From a virus, in the IMG/VR virus record IMGVR_UViG_3300036761_002501, positions 1-40,971 of that record: 40,971 bases of DNA. One strand, written 5' to 3'. Positions 13,386 to 24,088 of this stretch are shown here, piece by piece. Numbering within the stretch: position 1 is the first letter of the stretch; each line of letters starts with the position of its first letter. Position numbers and translations under genes: made by a program. A model generated the notes under the pieces. The model had not been told where the DNA came from, searched no databases, and was given only the letters and a program-made list of their open reading frames with translations.

Positions 13386-14557
13386 AGCTTGGTTATCTGA
13401 AGCCGGGCAAGAGAACCGACCCCGGTGTCTGAACACGTGTCGGTCAAGTATCTCGCACCGAGCGCGATCATCTGCAACGAAATCGTGGTAGTGCCCGCCA
13501 ATCGCGCCTGGCCAATCAAGAAAATCTCATCCCAGGTAGCACCCCAAACAAAAGACGTGTTACTCAAACAAGTCGGGTTTCCTCCACCATCGACAACTTC
13601 GGTGCCCGCCGTTACGTTATAGAGTCGCAGCCGGGCCGCGCCGTTTGCCGCGCCTGCACACTTCGCATGCGCAAAGATTTCGTATGAACCTGCTGGCAGG
13701 GTAATCTGATACCCGGCAAAACCAGTCGTCATCGAGTTAGGATCGCACAGATCCGTCAGAGGAACGTCAGACCAGGCCGCGGGAATCAATTGCTGAAACA
13801 AGTTCCAAGGAACGCTCGTAACCTTGAAATACGCCAGGGCGCTCGGGTGCACCACGGATGCGCCTCCCGTCGCTGGGTCGAATCCCATGATCTGCCAGGA
13901 GGTGCCGTCAAACACGATCTGGTAAATCCGGCCCACCTCGATGTTGCCCCCCACAAGCGGAGTGCCGGTGCCCGCCACGATCGGATATGCGGTGCCCCCG
14001 TTCAGAGAGAAGGTCGAGGCGCCGGTGTTAGCGTTCTGAAACTTCACGAAGATGGCCAAGCTATCCGTGATGCCGTCTCCAAAAGTCGGTGTTGCAACAC
14101 TTCCATCCGAGTTCAACAAGTTGGCGGAGTAGCCATTCACTCCAGTTGCCAGCACGTAGAAACACGAGTTCCAATGCAGCTTCGGCTGGGTCACGATTCG
14201 GTCAGCAAGGCACTCGGTTCGCCAGACGGTCCCGTCGCGCAACCGCCCGTTGTTGTCAAACACCGCATTGAAAAGCGCGGTGAGCCGGTCCACCTCTGCC
14301 GCTAGAGTGCTGTCAGAAATGTCGAGGGGAACGTAAGTCTTCAGCACCTCGTCCCAAACCCACCACGCGGTGCCGTTCTTGAGCCAGGGACCGGCGTTGA
14401 AAAGCGGCTGCGTGTCGCCTACGACGAAGGTAACAATTCCCGACGGGGAAGAGATCCGCACCCGCTGAATCAAATGCGTCGCGAAATCTTGCAGGTTGCC
14501 CTTGAACGCTGGATCGAGAGGGGCCAGCTCGACCACCAATTGAGTTGGATTCACCAT
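13382..14557 (-). CDS. Tail fibre/appendage protein with C-terminal jelly-roll-like domain, paralogue 2 (391 aa)
   Basis: The start is ATG 14557, just after the 47-aa gene. The N-terminal half matches the adjacent 401-aa protein over most of its length, including RTECLADRIVTQPKLHWN and FVVGD. The C-terminal part has YQITLPAGSYEIFAHAKC followed by ARLRLYNVTAGTEVVDGG, the same jelly-roll pattern with different surface residues. The pair probably arose by tandem duplication followed by divergence of the distal domain. Functions are inferred from architecture and position among tail genes. The two could form a hetero-oligomer or bind alternative receptors. Confidence 0.75.
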   Translation of the reverse strand: MVNPTQLVVELAPLDPAFKGNLQDFATHLIQRVRISSPSGIVTFVVGDTQPLFNAGPWLKNGTAWWVWDEVLKTYVPLDISDSTLAAEVDRLTALFNAVFDNNGRLRDGTVWRTECLADRIVTQPKLHWNSCFYVLATGVNGYSANLLNSDGSVATPTFGDGITDSLAIFVKFQNANTGASTFSLNGGTAYPIVAGTGTPLVGGNIEVGRIYQIVFDGTSWQIMGFDPATGGASVVHPSALAYFKVTSVPWNLFQQLIPAAWSDVPLTDLCDPNSMTTGFAGYQITLPAGSYEIFAHAKCAGAANGAARLRLYNVTAGTEVVDGGGNPTCLSNTSFVWGATWDEIFLIGQARLAGTTTISLQMIALGARYLTDTCSDTGVGSLARLQITKL

Positions 14558-14561
14558 AATC

Positions 14562-14705
14562 TTACAGGGTCATGAACACCGTTGCGCCCGAGCCGGACAC
14601 CGGGGCCGACGAGGGCAGCCCGGTCGGTTCGCCGAAGAACGCAGGGCTCTCGTAATCGTCCGGGATTTCCCGGCGGGTGATCGGTCTGGAAACTTCGTCG
14701 TTCAT
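14562..14705 (-). CDS. Small virion-operon protein (47 aa)
   Basis: The ATG at 14705 overlaps the stop of the nozzle-phosphoesterase gene as ATGA; a longer frame from 14753 would intrude 52 bases into that gene and is not preferred. The product begins MNDEVSRPITRREIPDDYES and ends in a Gly/Ser-rich segment with FMTL at the C-terminus. It has no cysteine, signal or membrane segment. The function is unknown; a linker or assembly peptide coupled to tail genes is possible. Confidence 0.6.
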   Translation of the reverse strand: MNDEVSRPITRREIPDDYESPAFFGEPTGLPSSAPVSGSGATVFMTL

Positions 14706-17482
14706 TTTGTCATTGTGTGCACGTCCACGAGCACCCCGCCCTTGGTGATGCACGTCAGCGTAAACGTCACCGGGGTTGCCCAGATTCGCATCGCAAAGTT
14801 GTCCGTGCTGGTTTCCGAATACCGGACCACACTACCCGGATACACCAGCGCCGGGTTGAACAGTCGCATCGTATTCTGGCCGCCGCCCCCGCCCGCAATG
14901 AAGTCGCAGCCACCAATCACCAAGCGTTCATAAACGTGCGAATGCCCCGACAACACCAAATCCGCGCCCCACGCATGGAACGGCCAGCGCAGCCGAAGCT
15001 GGCCTGGATAATAGTTGTTGGTCGTGGTGCCCGAGACATACGGCGCCTGGTGCATGACGACAATCTTCCACGGCGCCGTCGAACTGGCCATAGCCGCCTG
15101 AAGCCAGAGCGCCTGCACCGAGGTCTCATCGTTACCGTCGGGCTCGCACACCGGCAACCCCGTGCCCGAGCTGGCGGTGTTGATGCCCGTGCTGAGGACG
15201 AACACCTCGATGTTGCCCACGCGCCGGGAGAAATACCTCGCCTGGCCCAGGAACCCAAACAGGAACGCGCCACACCCAAGATCGAAGTCGTGATTTCCCG
15301 CCGCGGCGATCAGCGTGCCATTCGTCACAAAAGACGAGTAAGCCGCCAGCGCCGGGGTGTAATTCGCCGGATTTGCCGAGTCGTTGATGTCCCCGCCCAT
15401 GACCACGAGGTCGGGATTCCAGCTCAACACTTCGGCAGCGACCGAGTTATGATTCGCGCTCGGAAGCCCGGTGTCCGAGACGAAAGCAATCACCGTTTGG
15501 CCAGCCACAGGGACCAACGGCGCCGCCGGCTGCCCCACGAACAACCCAATAGAATAATCCGGCGGACAAATCGCCTGCAAGTGCTGCACAGCGCGCTGCG
15601 TCGCAATTTGTAGCGCCACTTTGTCCGCCGTCTCCTGGCTAATGTGGGACCGGGCCACGGCCGTTTGCGTGGTAGTCCGACCTTTGAGGGCCAAGGTAAT
15701 CGACTGCATCGAATCGTAAACGTCCGCGCTTGCGTTAAGCGGCGTGAGATCCCCCGCCGCCGCCGCACCGTCAAATCGCACCGCTCGAACAGTAGATTCA
15801 TCAGCCTCGCAAACACCCTCAGCCTGCTCCGCCTTCATGTCCGCGAAAGCCCGGCACTCCAGGATCGCCGCCTGGCCACACCACGTGACCAACAACTGAA
15901 ACGCATAGTCCCGCTGCTCCTGATCTGCGCTTTCCACTCCGGCGGAGGAATCGAGCAGCTCATACGTCGCCCGAATGTCCGCGGTCCGGGTCCACCGGGA
16001 CTGCTTCTTGTAGGCGAACACTTGCGAGGCCATCGTCAATTGCGCCTGCGCATCTAAATCTCCTGTCGGCGCCTCCACCCGCTTCAGCAACGCGGTCTTG
16101 TATTTCCCCCGCTCCGCCCCGGCCCACTGGACCTTCATGTCCACCACGCCGCTTAGCTCCCCCCAGTGAATGTCCGCGTAGCGGAGGTGCTTCTTGCCCC
16201 TGGTGCCGAATTGCAGCGCGCGCATCTCCACCCAAGCGGTAATGTCAACGCCATGATCCTGCCGCTCAGACTGGAAGGCCTCCCACAACCGGTTGGTGCC
16301 GTCGTAGTCCACCGAAATGTGGAAACAACGCTCCTGCCCGTTCACGTCTCCGCTGGCCCACTCCACCGGCCGGGTGCCAGTCCAGAACGCATTCCACACC
16401 GCCGGAGACTTCTCCGTCAGCGTGGTGAGCACGTTGTGATCGAGAACCCACGTATGGTGGTTGTAGGCATCGTGCACCGGAACACTCACCAAGAGGTAAT
16501 TCTCGAACCGAGAGCACGCAATAAACTCCTGGCGATTCCACATCCTCGACTTGCTGTCTGCCATTTCGTTGTCAAGAATGAAAAACTCGCTCGTCTGCCG
16601 CACGGACCGCGCGGCGTCGTAGGAGGTCAGCCCGTATTGCGAGAACCAATAAAGGCGGCCGTGCAAAGAAATCACTGACCGCTGCGATTTGCAACCGATG
16701 GTCGGAAAAAGAGTGGTCTGGAAATCCTGGATGCTGGTCCACAAGTTCCGCTGCAACACCTGCGACTGAAACATCGTGGTGTCCTTCTCCGAAAACACCA
16801 ACAGGTTTTGAGGAGCGCCCGATCCCCCCACGTTCGCCATCGCCGTAACCTCGTGCTCCAACATGAACGCATCCGTGCCGCCCAGGTAAAGGTTCTCGGT
16901 ATAGTGAAACGGGTCCCAGATGTCAGAGGCGTAGATTAAATTCCGCTGCGCCACCCACAACCGATTGCCGCTCCAGCACATCGCAGTGCCCTGGGGCACG
17001 CCGTCGGGGTCTGTGGTATGCCCGCACGCGCTGCCGTCATACCAAGCCGGCGGCGCGTAGCCGTCCTGCATGAACAGAATCAACCGGGGCCGAACGAAAG
17101 ACAGCGATCCGTCCGGGTTCAGCGTAACCGCCTGCTGTGCGTCAGCCCAAAATATCTGGTCCGCATAAGGGCAGAAGGTAATCTCCGACAACCAGGTAAA
17201 GGTCGTGAAGGGCGGCTCCGAAACATACACCTTGCCTTCTACCACTACCACAAGCTGGGGCGTGGCTTTCAGCGGGCGGAACAGATGCAACCCTTGCAAC
17301 TTACCTTCGGGCAGGTTACACATCCACCGATACCCAGGCCGGGTCTGCACGACGCCACCGCGGTTCACCACGTTCATGCCGCGGCAATACGTGCCTTGCG
17401 CAAGCTTCAGCGAGTCAGACTGCGAGTCTTGACCGAGCAAGAAGTTGAGCTCGCCGTCGGATTGGAAGGTAGGAAGCGGCAT
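14702..17482 (-). CDS. Tail nozzle-like beta-propeller protein fused to a calcineurin-type metallophosphoesterase (926 aa)
   Basis: The N-terminal 500 residues resemble podoviral tail nozzle proteins (T7 gp12/P22 gp10 type): an opening with QGTYCRGMNVVNRGGVVQTR and a tyrosine-stop-like TRPGYRW, then many repeated strands with aromatic-rich blades (for example GNRLWVAQRNLIYASD). A helical linker follows (about 500-650). Residues 662-926 form a complete metallophosphoesterase of the purple acid phosphatase-like kind: D670 in VSDTG, GGD698, GNH731-D732, MH811 and GH847-S-H849-VYER. All metal-ligand positions of the family are present, so activity is likely. Fusion to a nozzle puts the enzyme at the tail tip or tube. 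The substrate is unknown; phosphorylated surface polymers or nucleotides are options. The first domain is placed by pattern and gene position, the second by motifs. Confidence 0.85.
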   Translation of the reverse strand: MPLPTFQSDGELNFLLGQDSQSDSLKLAQGTYCRGMNVVNRGGVVQTRPGYRWMCNLPEGKLQGLHLFRPLKATPQLVVVVEGKVYVSEPPFTTFTWLSEITFCPYADQIFWADAQQAVTLNPDGSLSFVRPRLILFMQDGYAPPAWYDGSACGHTTDPDGVPQGTAMCWSGNRLWVAQRNLIYASDIWDPFHYTENLYLGGTDAFMLEHEVTAMANVGGSGAPQNLLVFSEKDTTMFQSQVLQRNLWTSIQDFQTTLFPTIGCKSQRSVISLHGRLYWFSQYGLTSYDAARSVRQTSEFFILDNEMADSKSRMWNRQEFIACSRFENYLLVSVPVHDAYNHHTWVLDHNVLTTLTEKSPAVWNAFWTGTRPVEWASGDVNGQERCFHISVDYDGTNRLWEAFQSERQDHGVDITAWVEMRALQFGTRGKKHLRYADIHWGELSGVVDMKVQWAGAERGKYKTALLKRVEAPTGDLDAQAQLTMASQVFAYKKQSRWTRTADIRATYELLDSSAGVESADQEQRDYAFQLLVTWCGQAAILECRAFADMKAEQAEGVCEADESTVRAVRFDGAAAAGDLTPLNASADVYDSMQSITLALKGRTTTQTAVARSHISQETADKVALQIATQRAVQHLQAICPPDYSIGLFVGQPAAPLVPVAGQTVIAFVSDTGLPSANHNSVAAEVLSWNPDLVVMGGDINDSANPANYTPALAAYSSFVTNGTLIAAAGNHDFDLGCGAFLFGFLGQARYFSRRVGNIEVFVLSTGINTASSGTGLPVCEPDGNDETSVQALWLQAAMASSTAPWKIVVMHQAPYVSGTTTNNYYPGQLRLRWPFHAWGADLVLSGHSHVYERLVIGGCDFIAGGGGGQNTMRLFNPALVYPGSVVRYSETSTDNFAMRIWATPVTFTLTCITKGGVLVDVHTMTK

Positions 17483-17494
17483 GGTTCGTTTAGG

Positions 17495-17662
17495 TTATGG
17501 TGCCGGCGGCGGAGATTGAGCCGGATGCAACGCTTGCACAATCGTCTGCACCGCTTGCGCGATTTGTTGATGCTCGTCCGCCGTCGCACGAACTTGACGA
17601 AGCACGGTGATAACAAGCTGGACAGCTTGTTCCAGTTGAGTTTGATTAACAGGATTACTCAT
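17495..17662 (-). CDS. Small coiled-coil protein (55 aa)
   Basis: The ATG at 17662 lies 8 bases inside the end of the upstream fibre gene, and the TAA at 17495 precedes the nozzle gene by 12 bases. The translation begins MSNPVNQTQLEQAVQLVITV, continues as one amphipathic helix rich in Gln, Ala and Val, and ends with a proline-rich tail. There are no cysteines or membrane helix. It fills the only gap between two confident genes, in the expected frame and with matching spacing. Its role is unknown; a small oligomerising helper or chaperone of tail proteins is possible. Confidence 0.65.
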   Translation of the reverse strand: MSNPVNQTQLEQAVQLVITVLRQVRATADEHQQIAQAVQTIVQALHPAQSPPPAP

Positions 17663-18634
17663 AAACAAGGGTCACATCCGCCGCCGTTCCGGTCCCTAGC
17701 ACCGCCGTAAGACCGGTGACAAACGAAAGATCGTAGAGAAGCGAACCCACAACTGCATTACTACCACCCGTGTCGATCACCGCGATGATCGGGACCGCTG
17801 CCGAGGTATTGTCATACAGCGTCAGTGCGTTGCTGCTTGCGCCAAGAGAATTCACAATCACCTGGTTTAACCGACCGGCGCTATACTTGCATACCGTCGT
17901 TCCGTTGGCGGCAATGTGCTTGTAACTCGACGCGGAATTCAACGGACCTATTCGACTTGTGAACGAAACGATGCTTGCCAGGCTCACATCCGCCGCGCCG
18001 CCTCCCGCATTGATGTTTTGCAGAGCAATCGGCAATTTCAATGTAGAAACAGCCGGCGTCAAAGTTGGCGTCACTGTATGCCGCAAAATCTTGTCGATAT
18101 AGAAAACCACGCTCGCCTCTGACATCCGAATCTCCCATAGATGCAAGTTCGTGTCGAGCGTAAACGTCTTGTTGCCGTTCCAACTGGCTTGAGGAACCGC
18201 TGTCGGAGCACCAGAAATCATCGTAACCACACTCAACGTAGTGCCCGCTAGCTGGAAAAACACTCCATCCGTCGCGTCCAGAAGCCCCCATCTGCGAGTG
18301 TTCAGAAGCGTGCCCGTGTCCCCAACCTTCAAAAAGTGCCGGCAGACGTTCTCGGTGCCCGGAATCCATCGAGCGCGCCGCACCGATGTATAGGTCGCGG
18401 TCGAGTCTGCCGTGATACCCGTGGCCAAAGTCACAACACCTAACGTCTGATCCACCGTCCCGGTGCCGGTTACGCTTTCGGTCCAGAAATTCGGGTCCTT
18501 CGTGCTGCCAGTGAATGCCGTGCCCGCTACCCGATGCACCGGCTCAGTCCGCAATGCGTGAAACTGGTCCACCCACACCGTCGCGTCGAGCTGGGGCAGT
18601 TGCGGATCGGTGATAACAAGACCAGGAAAATAGC

Positions 18635-18638
<4 letters not shown>
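17655..18638 (-). CDS. Lectin-like tail fibre protein (327 aa)
   Basis: Start ATG 18638 overlaps the stop of the 910-aa fibre gene (ATGA), so the two are probably made together. The protein is almost all beta. Around residues 40-230 it shows a concanavalin/jelly-roll-like pattern: NFWTESVTGTGT, paired strands, a tryptophan-bearing strand HLWEIRMSEASVVFYID and a closing SLASIVSFTSRIG. The last 90 residues form a second small beta domain with CKYSAGRLNQVIVNSLG. I see no catalytic triad. The likely role is carbohydrate or receptor binding on the virion surface, based on fold pattern and coupling to the collagen-like fibre. Confidence 0.65.
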
Positions 18639-21363
<2,725 letters not shown>

Positions 21364-21367
<4 letters not shown>

Positions 21368-22335
21368 CGAATGTCTTCATCCCAGCGAGTCGATGCAACC
21401 GCTCCACGGTCCATGATCTGCGGCGGCATGAAGGTCTGCGGCGTGCGGGCTTGCTGCTCTTCCATCAGCCAGCGCAACGCGTGCACCTCGAAGGTGGCCC
21501 CGTTGGTCACGTCAGAGTCCACGTCGTAAAACTTCATCGCCTTGAGCATCATCAAAATCGCCCACGGCGAATTGAGAGGAATGAGGTCGGTCAAATTCTC
21601 AAACTGGATCGACCGGCGCCGGAAGCACAACCGAACCCAAGTGCTCTCGCGAGAGATCTCAATCCGTCGATACATCGGCTCGGTCTCGTTCCACTGGAAC
21701 ACCCCAAGCAAGGTGCCCGTATCGCAAGCGGTGTTCGGTCGGTGCGAAAAATCGTAACTAGACAGCCGCACTCGGTCAATCGTGCGGGCCTTCCGCACCC
21801 GAGTCACCCGGCCCACGACAGGATCGGTGACGGAAGGCAAAGCATACCGATACAACGTCGGCACTCGGTAGCCATCCACCCAGCCCGGGCCGTCTTGCGA
21901 ACGAAGCCACTTGCCCGCGCTGTCGTAACCATAAACCCACAACTCGCAATTCTCGTCGGCTACGTTCTCGACGTGCGCTACCAACTTACTCGGCGTCTTG
22001 AGCTCTTTGTGCGTCGGCCACTCTCCGTTATCCTTCCAGGACCAGTCACAAGGGATCTTGCAGTCACCCACTCCATTCAAATGGAACGAGAAAAGCTGAT
22101 CGTGCGCCAAGGTAGGCTTGCCCCCAATGTTCACCGCAAGCACCGTCTCCACTTCCCGGGGCAGGGTAATGCACTTCTCAGTTGCGCAAATGTCAACGAA
22201 CCCGATCAGGGGGTCCCAATCCCCCTTGTTGGCCAGCAACTCAACCGCCAACGTCATCCGACGCAACAGAGTTGCCTGATCACAAATGCCGGTGATCCGC
22301 TTCGCATCGTCCCAAATCTCGCCGACCGTGATCAT
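21364..22335 (-). CDS. Tail adaptor/tubular protein candidate (323 aa)
   Basis: The ATG at 22335 follows the stop of the 116-aa gene after 3 bases. The N-terminal helical region has MITVGEIWDDAKRITG...LLRRMTLAVELLANKGDWDP, which resembles the helical base of podoviral head-tail adaptors. A beta-rich domain follows with CITLPREVETVLAVNIGGK and WVYGYDSAGKWL. The C-terminal helices contain PWAILMMLKAMKFYDVD. Its place before the fibres and nozzle would suit a T7 gp11-like gatekeeper, but I see no residue-level match to gp11. It is probably a structural tail protein; the exact role is uncertain. Confidence 0.55.
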
Positions 22336-22338
22336 AGG

Positions 22339-22689
22339 TTACTCGCCTTCGTCGTCGTCGTCGTCGTCTTCGTCGCCCCGAACCTCCGCCGCAACTTCCT
22401 CGAACCGCTCTTCGGCAGTCAGCGTGTGCTTGTCCTCCGGCGTCACGTCGAGAATTTCCTTCACGTCGATCTCAAGATTCCGCGTGCCCCGCTTGACGTT
22501 CCGGTTGTCCTGCTTCACTTCGTATTTCACCGTGAGCGTGCCCTCCGACGGGAAGTCTTTCAACGCCTGCCCCTCGTCGAGAATGAGGTAAAGCGTCGGA
22601 TACTCCACGCGCTTTTCACCAGTCGAAGACGGCGCCTCGCACGGACAACAAGGCCCTCCACCTTCACGACCAAGATCGATTGATTTCAT
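22339..22689 (-). CDS. Small acidic protein with CCPC motif and poly-Asp tail (116 aa)
   Basis: I choose ATG 22689, one base after the upstream stop (TGA-T-ATG). A longer frame to 22767 would lie inside the preceding collagen-like gene. Near the N-terminus is GGGPCCPCEAP, a possible metal or disulfide cluster. The middle is a probable beta sandwich (TLYLILDEGQALKDF, TLTVKYEVKQDNRN, LEIDVKEILDV). The C-terminus ends in a GDEDDDDDDEGE acidic tail encoded by a GAC-type trinucleotide run. The function is unknown. A decoration or assembly protein is conceivable, with the acidic tail mediating contacts. Confidence 0.65.
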   Translation of the reverse strand: MKSIDLGREGGGPCCPCEAPSSTGEKRVEYPTLYLILDEGQALKDFPSEGTLTVKYEVKQDNRNVKRGTRNLEIDVKEILDVTPEDKHTLTAEERFEEVAAEVRGDEDDDDDDEGE

Positions 22690-22690
22690 A

Positions 22691-23833
22691 TCAGTAATAG
22701 TAAACCACCAGGAAAGCTTTCCGGTTGCCCGTTGTGTCCGTAGTCGCACCAGTGCCCTGCCGCGCATAAAGATTCACCAGCAACGGATCATCCGAAGAAA
22801 ACGAAGCCAGAGATCCCTCGAACGAAACCGCGACTGCGAGCTGGTTGTCCGCCACGGCGGGAGAGACAAAGTTCGCGAGGTCCGTGCCGCCCCAGAGCGT
22901 TCCCGTCGGATAAACCTCTGTGTCAAATGTCGGTAAACCGCCGGCTTTCACTTTGAAAGTGCCAATGCCTTGCGCGGCCCCGGCACCGTTCGATACTAAA
23001 ACGTCCTGGAACAAGATCCGGCAAAGGCCCCAAGACTTACTTGGGAGAGCCACGATACTCCACGACCAAAGCGCGGTATCCGTAGCCCCGAGGGCAGTGC
23101 CGGAAGCAGTGCCCCGATCCACGATCATGTTCGTCGCACCACCAAGCCCCGTCCCGGCTGGACCTACGGCACCGGTTGCGCCAGGAGGCCCCGCCACTCC
23201 CGTCGATCCCCCCGGCCCCGCCACTCCAGTCGCACCAGTCAAACCCGTAGGCCCGGTTGCGCCAGGAGGCCCAGCACCAACCACCAAAGATGAAATCGGA
23301 ACCGTGACCAGATGCCCAGATAACTCCTGCACCAACTGCAACACAATCATGTTGGCGCCGACCACAGAAACCTGGTAATACCCCGAGCCCGCAATCACCA
23401 GCCAAGCCCCAGGAACAATCCAGGCCGTCGAAGTCACCGGAATCGTCACTGTTGCCCCCACAACAGGGTGCAAAAACGCAGCCGACGTGAAAGACCACGG
23501 CGGAGCCCCATCCACTCCCGCCGGACCCTGTGGACCTTGCGGGCCAACCAAGCCCACGATGCCGTTGAGGAACAGTCGCAAGAAATAACACGCAAGACCT
23601 TCGCCCGCGGTGCGCGGATTCGAGGGCAGCCCAACGTCCAGGTTACAAGGAAGAACCCACACGACTTCATTGTTCACCACCGTCTTCGTAACGGTGCCGA
23701 AAAACGACTCGATGAAATTGTCCAGAGCAGACTCCAACGGCTCGTTGTCCGCTGTTACCTGCGTCGGACACGAGCACGGGTTAATGCACCCGCAATTGGT
23801 AACGCAATCACCGCCACAAGTTCCGCAAGACAT
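22691..23833 (-). CDS. Collagen-like virion protein with cysteine-rich N-terminus (380 aa)
   Basis: ATG 23833 is preceded by a strong GGAAAGGA ribosome site. Seven cysteines fall in the first 22 residues (C3, 6, 10, 14, 16, 20, 22), an unusual density that suggests disulfide knotting or metal binding. A short helix region follows (30-90), then collagen-like GPQGPQGPAGVDG (97-110), a beta domain (111-187), a longer collagen-like stretch (188-231), and a C-terminal beta domain of about 145 residues ending KAFLVVYYY. The end fits a jelly-roll fibre head. It is probably a trimeric surface fibre or appendage. The role of the cysteine cluster is unknown. Confidence 0.7.
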   Translation of the reverse strand: MSCGTCGGDCVTNCGCINPCSCPTQVTADNEPLESALDNFIESFFGTVTKTVVNNEVVWVLPCNLDVGLPSNPRTAGEGLACYFLRLFLNGIVGLVGPQGPQGPAGVDGAPPWSFTSAAFLHPVVGATVTIPVTSTAWIVPGAWLVIAGSGYYQVSVVGANMIVLQLVQELSGHLVTVPISSLVVGAGPPGATGPTGLTGATGVAGPGGSTGVAGPPGATGAVGPAGTGLGGATNMIVDRGTASGTALGATDTALWSWSIVALPSKSWGLCRILFQDVLVSNGAGAAQGIGTFKVKAGGLPTFDTEVYPTGTLWGGTDLANFVSPAVADNQLAVAVSFEGSLASFSSDDPLLVNLYARQGTGATTDTTGNRKAFLVVYYY

Positions 23834-23848
23834 AGTCGTTTCCTTTCC

Positions 23849-24079
23849 TCAGAGCGAGAGGTTTGCTACTTCTAACCAAATTCGGAGAATCTTCAGTTCC
23901 ACAAGCGCCGGCCCGTCCCCCGCGTGATACGTGTTCTCCGCCTGCGCCACCGCGGGGATCTGCGAGAACGCAAACGTTGCAGCCGCGTGCTGCAACACCT
24001 GGATGTTCCTCGCCACCCGCACCGGATCAACCGGGATAGGAGGCTGCACCTGTCGAACTACATCGCTTGAAAAAGACAT
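23849..24079 (-). CDS. Short virion-module paralogue (76 aa)
   Basis: ATG 24079 has an AAGGA site about 6 bases upstream. The sequence aligns by eye with the 81-aa protein at 25808-26053: SDVV...PP.P.DP..V...I.VL.H, then AEN.Y..GD.PA...LK..R..LE. The same second half occurs at the N-terminus of the 498-aa protein. This is therefore a mobile structural building block present three times within 2.2 kb. It is predicted helical with no cysteines. It may be a small virion or assembly component, perhaps a docking domain for appendages. The function is unknown. Confidence 0.7.
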   Translation of the reverse strand: MSFSSDVVRQVQPPIPVDPVRVARNIQVLQHAAATFAFSQIPAVAQAENTYHAGDGPALVELKILRIWLEVANLSL

Positions 24080-24088
24080 ATCGTGTCC

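Noticed and set aside
17407-17616. Minus-strand frame of 69 codons between fibre and nozzle genes
   Set aside because: Very basic, Arg/Cys-rich translation overlapping the nozzle start; the 55-aa gene in another frame fits the junctions better.
21451-22683. Plus-strand open frame (410 codons) opposite the adaptor and 116-aa genes
   Set aside because: Composition is a reverse-strand shadow, and it spans a clear gene junction on the minus strand.
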